This document shows, piece by piece, positions 1 to 4,255 of a stretch of DNA of 8,490 bases. This DNA comes from an uncultured Selenomonas sp. (GTDB lineage Bacteria > Bacillota > Negativicutes > Selenomonadales > Selenomonadaceae). Made by a program: the position numbers and the translations under genes. Within the stretch, counting starts at the first letter, position 1. Each line of letters opens with the position of its first letter. The stretch spans positions 1-8,490 of the forward strand of contig CAJPRR010000099.1 in NCBI GenBank assembly GCA_905373085.1, given 5' to 3'. The notes below the pieces were generated by a model. That model was not told the DNA's origin. It made no database searches and saw nothing but the letters and a program-made list of their open reading frames with translations.

Positions 1-163
1 AGGAAACGCTGATAAAATGAGGTTGCCCAGATTTGCACAGATACGCTGTTCCTGTCTAGGAGATAAACCGCAGGCGTAGCAGTAGCTACGTCGAGGATTT
101 GTCGACGACGAGAGGACAGTGTAGATGTGTGAAGATGGGTAGCTGAATTTATCAGTGGTTCCT
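1..163 (+). ncRNA. Putative structured RNA or MITE-like hairpin element
   Basis: Positions 1-51 pair with 114-163 to form one long stem. I count 35 Watson-Crick pairs, 8 G-U pairs, three tandem G-A mismatches (19-20/145-146, 30-31/134-135, 40-41/124-125), one A-G mismatch (6/158) and one bulged A (17). The ends, AGGAAACGCTGATAAA (1-16) and TTTATCAGTGGTTCCT (148-163), form near-perfect terminal inverted repeats. The apical part holds two small hairpins: CGTAGC/GCTACG (75-80/85-90, loop AGTA) and TCGA/TCGA (91-94/102-105, loop 95-101). The G-U pairs exist only in a + strand transcript; on the other strand they would be A-C mismatches, so + is the likely sense. No open frame of note lies inside. 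It may be a structured RNA gene, a repeated miniature transposon-like element, or both. The window starts at its first base, so a left target duplication cannot be seen. I do not recognise a named RNA family. Confidence 0.5.
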
Positions 164-175
164 ATAAGCGGTCGA

Positions 176-210
176 TTACAAAAGCCCGATGAAAAGTCGG
201 GCTTTTGTAA
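176..210. terminator. Perfect 14-bp inverted repeat, likely bidirectional terminator
   Basis: TTACAAAAGCCCGA (176-189) and TCGGGCTTTTGTAA (197-210) are exact inverse complements around a 7-nt loop. The GC core GCCCGA/TCGGGC is followed by TTTT on the right and, read on the other strand, also by TTTT. This is the form of a rho-independent terminator usable in both directions. It lies 13 bp after the hairpin element and ahead of the toxin-antitoxin promoter, so it could end a transcript of that element or of a gene left of the window. Confidence 0.8.
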
Positions 211-274
211 TGGGGAGTTGGATAAATATCTTGCAAATGGCAGCATACGCATCTAAAGAGCAATTTCGGCGCGG

Positions 275-302
275 TTGCTTTTTTCCGCCCGTTCGCTATA
301 AT
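275..302 (+). promoter_or_regulatory. Sigma-A-type promoter of the toxin-antitoxin operon
   Basis: TTGCTT (275-280) and a perfect TATAAT (297-302) are separated by 16 bp. Transcription would start near 309, leaving a leader of about 78 nt before the antitoxin ATG at 387. The perfect -10 box lies inside the longer open frame that begins at 189, which argues against any antitoxin start upstream of it. Confidence 0.7.
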
Positions 303-386
303 GGAGGTAGATATTCGACGAGAGCAGAGCCGCGCAAGTGCGGCAAGGGAATGTATGCTTTTGGATATTCAAGGGGGGTGTTCAAT
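303..386 (+). promoter_or_regulatory. Leader of the toxin-antitoxin operon with possible operator repeats
   Basis: The leader contains GATATTC twice (310-316 and 364-370), a small hairpin GCCGC/GCGGC (329-333/340-344, loop GCAAGT), and ATATT/AATAT (365-369/384-388) flanking the ribosome binding site and reaching into the start codon. RelB-type antitoxins usually repress their own promoter by binding short repeats near the -10 box and start site, so these are candidate operator sites. Which of them is used cannot be told from sequence alone. Confidence 0.35.
371..378 (+). promoter_or_regulatory. Ribosome binding site fixing the antitoxin start
   Basis: AAGGGGGG sits 8 nt before the ATG at 387. 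It supports that codon over upstream in-frame starts at 189 and 351, and the RelB/DinJ homology also begins at this ATG. Confidence 0.75.
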
Positions 387-686
387 ATGGCGCAGACAAC
401 ATTCAGTGTGCGGATGGAAGAGGGGCTTAAGCGGCAATTTGAGGGATTGTGCCAGGAATTTGGGATGAATATGGCGACCGCTATCCATGTATTTGTCAGA
501 GCTGTGGTACGAGAGCGCAGGATACCTTTTGAAATCTCATCGTTGGAGACGGAGTTGACGAGGGAGGGCGCTATGCAGGCGTTCATGACTCTTCGCCAAG
601 AAGCAAAGAGAAGCGGTGCGGTTGATATGACGTTGGAAGAAATCAATCGAGAGATTGAAATGGCTCGACAGGGAGCAGGGAAATGA
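387..686 (+). CDS. RelB/DinJ-family antitoxin (ribbon-helix-helix)
   Basis: This 99-residue protein is the likely antitoxin of a type II toxin-antitoxin pair. Residues 4-10 (TTFSVRM) form the DNA-binding beta strand. Residues 11-25 and 29-44 fit the two helices of a ribbon-helix-helix fold, followed by the IPFEI motif (46-50) common in RelB/DinJ proteins. The C-terminal part, with DMTLEEINREIEMAR, should be the toxin-binding tail. Known family roles are neutralising the toxin by direct binding and repressing the shared promoter. The ATG at 387 is chosen because the family match starts there, a strong Shine-Dalgarno lies 8 nt upstream, and a perfect -10 box lies further upstream. Its stop overlaps the toxin start (ATGA at 683-686), so the two genes are translationally coupled. 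RelB/DinJ antitoxins classically partner RelE/YafQ-type toxins; here the partner is a PIN protein. The gene is AT-richer than the genes downstream. Confidence 0.88.
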   Translation: MAQTTFSVRMEEGLKRQFEGLCQEFGMNMATAIHVFVRAVVRERRIPFEISSLETELTREGAMQAFMTLRQEAKRSGAVDMTLEEINREIEMARQGAGK

Positions 687-1093
687 CTTGCCTTGCTGTG
701 ATTGATACGAATGTACTGGTGTCTGCGTTGCTGTCTTCTAAAGAGGACGCTGCTACTGTGCAGGTTGTTGGCAGGATGATTACAGGAGAAATCGTTCCGT
801 TGTACAGCGATGCAATCATGAAAGAGTATCGAGAGGTTTTAGAACGCAAGAAGTTCGGATTTTCTCCGCAGAAGATAGAGTATTTGCTGTCTTTTATGGA
901 ACGATTCGGCATCTTGGTACAGGCAAGGCCGATTGATATTATTTTGCCCGATATGAAAGATATGCCTTTTTATAAAGTTGTCATGGAAAAGCGCTTGGAT
1001 GGAGCATATCTCGTTACTGGAAACATGAAGCATTTTCCTGAAAGGCCATATATCGTCACACCAAAACAGCTTTTGGATATTATGGACAGTTGA
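683..1093 (+). CDS. PIN-domain toxin of a type II toxin-antitoxin system (COG1569-like)
   Basis: This 136-residue protein has the form of the 'putative toxin-antitoxin system toxin component, PIN family'. PIN proteins are Mg2+-dependent ribonucleases; VapC-type members cleave tRNA or rRNA. Visible landmarks are the N-terminal strand with IDTNVLVSALL (D8, N10), E48 in IMKEYREVL, acidic residues D90 and D93 in LPDMKDMPFY, and the C-terminal AYLVTGNMKHFPE (109-120) and IVTP (124-127) motifs typical of this subgroup. The position after VTG is N114, where many PIN proteins carry an acidic residue; from memory this N is common in the subgroup, so I do not read it as inactivation. The start ATG overlaps the antitoxin stop by 4 nt and has GGGAG (671-675) 7 nt ahead. 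Length is normal and the frame is intact. The RNA target is unknown. AT-rich codons contrast with uvrB and suggest acquisition by transfer. Confidence 0.87.
   Translation: MTCLAVIDTNVLVSALLSSKEDAATVQVVGRMITGEIVPLYSDAIMKEYREVLERKKFGFSPQKIEYLLSFMERFGILVQARPIDIILPDMKDMPFYKVVMEKRLDGAYLVTGNMKHFPERPYIVTPKQLLDIMDS
1055..1083 (+). promoter_or_regulatory. Candidate uvrB promoter inside the toxin gene end
   Basis: GTCACA (1055-1060) and TATTAT (1078-1083) are spaced 17 bp apart and match the consensus at 4/6 and 5/6 positions. Transcription would start near 1090, giving a leader of about 30 nt before uvrB. It is the best candidate because only 27 bp separate the toxin stop from uvrB. Alternatively uvrB is read from the toxin-antitoxin promoter. 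I see no CGAAC-type LexA box here. Confidence 0.35.
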
Positions 1094-1104
1094 AATAGAT
1101 TGCA

Positions 1105-1113
1105 CAGGGGAGG
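1105..1113 (+). promoter_or_regulatory. Ribosome binding site fixing the uvrB start
   Basis: CAGGGGAGG ends 7 nt before the ATG at 1121. A TTG at 1100 is in frame but lies ahead of this site with no Shine-Dalgarno of its own, so ATG 1121 is preferred. Confidence 0.8.
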
Positions 1114-1120
1114 CGCACAC

Positions 1121-3172
1121 ATGGCGATTTTGCCTAAGCTCAATACGATGGAGTTTGATAAGGAGATACCGTTTGAGGTTTCGGCGCCTTTTGAGCCGAT
1201 GGGGGATCAGCCGCGTGCGATTCGGGACTTGGCGGCGGGCATCGAGAACGGGCAGGAGGCGCAGGTGCTCCTCGGCGCTACGGGCACGGGCAAGACGTAC
1301 ACGATCGCCAAGACGATTGAGCGCGTACAGAAGCCGACGCTTGTCATCGCGCACAATAAGACGCTGGCGGCGCAGCTGGCGAGTGAGTTCAAGGCGTTCT
1401 TCCCGAAGAATTATGTCGGCTATTTTGTCAGCTATTATGATTACTACCAGCCCGAGGCGTATATTCCTTCGACGGATACATACATCGAAAAGGATGCGTC
1501 GATCAACGACGAGATTGATGAATTGCGCCACTCGGCGACGTGCTCGCTCTTCGAGCGGCGCGACTGCATCATCGTCGCGAGCGTTTCGTGCATCTACGGT
1601 CTCGGCTCGCCGGAGAGCTATCACGAGATGGTTCTGTCGCTGCACAAGGGGCAGACGGTCGTGCGTGAGGACATCTTGCGCAAGCTCGTCGCCATTCAGT
1701 ACGAGCGCAACGACATCGCCTTTGAGCGTGGCCGCTTTCGTGTGCGCGGCGACGTCATAGAAGTGTTTCCTGCGGGCTGGAATAACCGCGCCGTGCGCAT
1801 CGAGCTTTTCGGCGACGAGGTTGAGCGCATCCTTGAGTTCGACGTCTTGACCGGAGAAATCTACGGCGAGCGCACGCATTCGATGGTGTTTCCTGCTTCG
1901 CATTATGTGACGAAGAAGGAGGACATGGAAATCGCCATGGCGGCGATCGACGAGGAGAAGATCGCACAGGTCGCGCACTTCAAGGAAGAGGGCAAGCTGC
2001 TTGAGGCGCAGCGCATCGAGCAGCGCACGAATTACGACCTTGAAATGATGCAGGAGATGGGCTACTGCTCGGGCATAGAGAACTATTCGCGCCACCTCAC
2101 GCACCGTCCGGCGGGCGCGGCGCCGTATACGCTGCTCGATTACTTCCCCGACGATTTCCTCATCGTCATGGATGAGAGCCATGTGACGATGCCGCAGCTC
2201 AAGGCGATGCTCAACGGCGACCGCTCACGCAAGATTTCGCTTGTGGAAAACGGCTTTCGCCTGCCGTCCGCTTTTGACAATCGTCCGCTTTCTTTCGAGG
2301 AGTTCGAGCAGCGCATCAACCAGATCATCTACATCTCGGCGACGCCCGCGAAATATGAGCTGGAAAAGGCGCAGCAGGTCGTCGAGCAGATCATCCGCCC
2401 GACGGGGCTGCTCGATCCCATCGTCGAGGTGCGGCCTTTGGCGGGGCAGATGGACGATCTTTTGTCGGAGATCCGCATTCGTGCGAAGAAGGATGAGCGC
2501 GTGCTCGTGACGACGCTGACGAAGAAGATGGCGGAAAACCTTACGGACTACCTGAAGGACATGCAGGTGCGCGTGCGCTACCTGCATTCGGATATTGCGA
2601 CGTTCGAGCGCGCCGAAATCATCCACGACCTGCGGGCGGGCGAGTTCGACGTGCTCGTCGGCATCAATCTGCTGCGCGAGGGACTCGACATGCCCGAGGT
2701 GTCGCTCGTGGCGATTCTCGACGCGGACAAGGAGGGATTCCTGCGCTCCGACACGTCGCTGATTCAGACGATCGGGCGAGCGGCGCGAAATGCGGGCGGC
2801 AGGGTCATCCTCTACGCCGACCGCATCACGGACTCGATGAAGCGTGCGATGGACGAGACGGAGCGCCGCCGCACGGTGCAGCAGGCGTACAACAAGGAGC
2901 ACGGCGTCACGCCGAAAACCATCGTCAAGCCCGTCGTGCCGCTCATTGAGACGACGCTCGTCGCCGAGAGCCGCGCTTCCTACGGCGAAGAGTCCGGCGG
3001 CAAGAAAAAGAAGAAGCTTACGAAGAAGCAGAAGGAGTCGCTGATCCGCACGCTGCTCGCGCAGATGCAGACGGCTTCGCGCGCCTTGGAATTCGAGCGT
3101 GCCGCAGAATTGCGCGACATGATCATCGAGCTGGAAGGCTCGCTGCCGGGCAAGAAGAAAAAGGGCGCGTGA
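1121..3172 (+). CDS. uvrB: Excinuclease ABC subunit B (UvrB)
   Basis: UvrB is the damage-verifying helicase-like subunit of nucleotide excision repair. It is loaded on DNA by UvrA and then recruits UvrC for incision. The 683-residue protein shows the full set of family marks: Walker A GATGTGKT (52-59), the damage-binding beta-hairpin region starting YYDYYQPEAY (105-114), the Walker B motif DESH (351-354), the SATP motif, REGLDMPEV in the helicase C-terminal domain, and QTIGRAARN (549-557). The C-terminal UVR motif (about 638-673, with RALEFERAAELRD) is where UvrC binds. A lysine-rich linker with KKKKKLTKKQKE precedes it. Compared with the usual start near EPMGDQPRAI, the N-terminus is about a dozen residues longer; ATG 1121 has the strong ribosome binding site, and the internal ATG at 1148 has none. 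uvrA is not adjacent in this window, although uvrB and uvrA are often neighbours in Firmicutes. The gene is intact and its identity is near certain. Confidence 0.98.
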   Translation: MAILPKLNTMEFDKEIPFEVSAPFEPMGDQPRAIRDLAAGIENGQEAQVLLGATGTGKTYTIAKTIERVQKPTLVIAHNKTLAAQLASEFKAFFPKNYVGYFVSYYDYYQPEAYIPSTDTYIEKDASINDEIDELRHSATCSLFERRDCIIVASVSCIYGLGSPESYHEMVLSLHKGQTVVREDILRKLVAIQYERNDIAFERGRFRVRGDVIEVFPAGWNNRAVRIELFGDEVERILEFDVLTGEIYGERTHSMVFPASHYVTKKEDMEIAMAAIDEEKIAQVAHFKEEGKLLEAQRIEQRTNYDLEMMQEMGYCSGIENYSRHLTHRPAGAAPYTLLDYFPDDFLIVMDESHVTMPQLKAMLNGDRSRKISLVENGFRLPSAFDNRPLSFEEFEQRINQIIYISATPAKYELEKAQQVVEQIIRPTGLLDPIVEVRPLAGQMDDLLSEIRIRAKKDERVLVTTLTKKMAENLTDYLKDMQVRVRYLHSDIATFERAEIIHDLRAGEFDVLVGINLLREGLDMPEVSLVAILDADKEGFLRSDTSLIQTIGRAARNAGGRVILYADRITDSMKRAMDETERRRTVQQAYNKEHGVTPKTIVKPVVPLIETTLVAESRASYGEESGGKKKKKLTKKQKESLIRTLLAQMQTASRALEFERAAELRDMIIELEGSLPGKKKKGA

Positions 3173-3177
3173 GGAAA

Positions 3178-3206
3178 TTGTTGTTCGGAAGGCGCTGTGT
3201 TATACT
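3178..3206 (+). promoter_or_regulatory. Extended -10 promoter of the HD-domain gene
   Basis: TTGTTG (3178-3183) and TATACT (3201-3206) are 17 bp apart, with TGT directly before the -10 box (3198-3200), which makes it an extended -10 element. It begins 6 bp after the uvrB stop. I see no terminator between uvrB and this promoter, so the HD gene may also receive read-through from uvrB. Confidence 0.7.
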
Positions 3207-3226
3207 GTAAATTGAAGCACATAAGC

Positions 3227-3231
3227 GGAGG
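3227..3231 (+). promoter_or_regulatory. Ribosome binding site supporting a TTG start
   Basis: GGAGG lies 8 nt before TTG 3240. The first in-frame ATG (3261) has no comparable site at the right distance, so the rare TTG start is preferred. Confidence 0.65.
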
Positions 3232-3239
3232 CGACACTT

Positions 3240-4022
3240 TTGGAGAAACTACTGCGTGAGATGCACGCTTGGATGGCGGCCTACATGCGTTCCTTCTATA
3301 CGGAGGACGAGGAGGTGCAGCAGGCGATTCGCATGAAGGAGGTGCATACGGGCCGTGTGACCTCGATTGCCGTGGAGCTTGCCAAACATTTGCGGCTCGA
3401 TGCGCATGATGTGCATTTGGCGGAAATCATGGGACTCTTCCACGATGTGGGGCGCTTTCGCCAATTCACGCTCTACCGCACGTTCAACGACGCCGTATCG
3501 GAAGATCATGCGGCGCTCGGACTCAAGGCGCTCGACGAATTGCCGTTCCTTTCGCGTCTTGCGCCCGAGGATGAGACTCTCGTGCGCTTTTCCATTCTGA
3601 ACCACAACAAGAAGGTCATCGCGCCGACCGAGGACGTGCGCGAGCTTTTCTTCGCGCGGCTCTTGCGCGATGCCGACAAGCTCGATATTTTCCGCGTGCT
3701 GCGCCCGTTTCTTGCGCCGCCCGACGGTGCGGGCGTCAGCTCCGATTTCCTCGAAAAGTTCATCGCGGGCGAGCAGGTCGACTACACGAAGATCCGCACG
3801 ATGGACGACCGCAAGCTCGTGCGCCTCATGTGGGTTTACGACGTGAATTTCAGCTGGACGCTGCAGCGCGTCAAGGAGCGCGGCTACATCGAGGACATCA
3901 TCGCGCACTTGCCCGAGGAGCCGCGCATGGCGCTCGGCGTAGCGCGTTTGTGTGCCTATGTGGAGAAGAAGTGTGCCGAGGAGGATGCGGCGCCGGCGGA
4001 GGTTCTGCAGCATGGGAAGTGA
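3240..4022 (+). CDS. HD-domain protein, probable metal-dependent phosphohydrolase
   Basis: This 260-residue soluble protein carries an HD-superfamily metal-binding pattern: H36 (in EVHTGRV), H68-D69 (in LFHDVGRF), H90 (in SEDHAALG), H122 (in LNHNKK) and the later acidic cluster D144/D146 (in RDADKLDIFRVL). HD proteins hydrolyse phosphate esters such as nucleotides, cyclic dinucleotides or (p)ppGpp. Which substrate applies here cannot be read from the sequence, and no second signalling domain is present. The remaining C-terminal half (about 160-260) looks helical, and I do not recognise it. The gene begins at a TTG codon preceded by GGAGG, has its own extended -10 promoter, and is followed by a likely terminator, so it is probably a single-gene unit. 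Proximity to uvrB suggests but does not prove a link to nucleotide metabolism or repair. The HD assignment is firm; the reaction is unknown. Confidence 0.85.
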   Translation: MEKLLREMHAWMAAYMRSFYTEDEEVQQAIRMKEVHTGRVTSIAVELAKHLRLDAHDVHLAEIMGLFHDVGRFRQFTLYRTFNDAVSEDHAALGLKALDELPFLSRLAPEDETLVRFSILNHNKKVIAPTEDVRELFFARLLRDADKLDIFRVLRPFLAPPDGAGVSSDFLEKFIAGEQVDYTKIRTMDDRKLVRLMWVYDVNFSWTLQRVKERGYIEDIIAHLPEEPRMALGVARLCAYVEKKCAEEDAAPAEVLQHGK

Positions 4023-4098
4023 TGCAGGGGGAAAACGCCGTATGCTCTCATGCTTGCGGGCGAATCTTCGTTGAAAGTCTCAATCGAATGTTTTTTCA

Positions 4099-4127
4099 GG
4101 AAAATTCAGCGAGCAGAAGGATTTTCC
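4099..4127. repeat. Inverted repeat in the intergenic gap before glnS
   Basis: GGAAAAT (4099-4105) and ATTTTCC (4121-4127) are exact inverse complements around a 15-nt loop. The repeat lies in the otherwise featureless stretch 4023-4133, where I see no gene. It could be an operator, an RNA hairpin or a dispersed palindromic repeat. It lacks a T-run of the kind expected for a terminator. Confidence 0.4.
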
Positions 4128-4133
4128 GCCTTG

Positions 4134-4165
4134 CGCCTCGAATAAAGAGGCGTTAAATTTTTTTC
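4134..4165 (+). terminator. Probable rho-independent terminator after the HD-domain gene
   Basis: CGCCTC (4134-4139) pairs with GAGGCG (4147-4152) around the loop GAATAAA, followed by TTAAATTTTTTTC. The stem is short (6 bp) and the T-run is interrupted by AAA, so strength is uncertain. The position, about 110 bp after the HD gene stop and ahead of the glnS leader, fits a terminator. Confidence 0.6.
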
Positions 4166-4239
4166 TTGAGGAGATGCTGAATGTATCGGTGATTCCTCAA
4201 AGTTCCGCCGCAGACGGCGGGGCGCTGATCGAAAGCCCC
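4166..4239 (+). promoter_or_regulatory. Structured 5' leader of glnS
   Basis: Three hairpins can form in series before the glnS ribosome binding site: TTGAGGA/TCCTCAA (4166-4172/4194-4200), CCGCCG/CGGCGG with loop CAGA (4205-4210/4215-4220), and GGGGC/GCCCC (4219-4223/4235-4239). The second and third share bases 4219-4220, so they compete, and the third ends at the Shine-Dalgarno GGAAGGAG (4240-4247). This layout would allow translational control, but I see no T-box core sequence and no recognisable riboswitch. I found no convincing glnS promoter. Confidence 0.35.
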
Positions 4240-4255
4240 GGAAGGAGCAGAAAAT

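Noticed and set aside
1..163. tRNA, rRNA or CRISPR repeat in the left region
   Set aside because: No tRNA-type anticodon arm or TTCGA arm in the right geometry, no repeat-spacer periodicity, and the long stem does not match any tRNA cloverleaf.
189..386. Upstream extension of the antitoxin to an ATG at 189
   Set aside because: It would start inside a terminator hairpin and run through a perfect -10 box; RelB/DinJ homology and the ribosome binding site both place the start at 387.
1100..1120. Earlier TTG start for uvrB at 1100
   Set aside because: No Shine-Dalgarno precedes it, while a strong one lies between it and the ATG at 1121.
1055..1125. LexA (SOS) box controlling uvrB
   Set aside because: No CGAAC-N4-GTTCG-like palindrome could be found around the uvrB start or the candidate promoter.
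839..2182. Long open frame on the minus strand (447 codons) opposite uvrB
   Set aside because: It is rich in R, H and L with no recognisable motif and lies opposite a certain gene. Such frames arise from G/C-biased third positions of the + strand gene. The same holds for minus-strand frames at 2225-2902, 3249-4013, 4271-5104, 5174-5806, 6375-7634 and 7647-8456.
3830..4156. + strand open frame of 108 codons overlapping the HD gene end
   Set aside because: Most of it is the HD gene read in another frame, and its tail runs through the inverted repeat and the terminator stem. No ribosome binding site or family resemblance.
4166..4255. T-box riboswitch upstream of glnS
   Set aside because: The conserved T-box core sequence and the terminator/antiterminator pair are absent; the hairpins there are of another kind.
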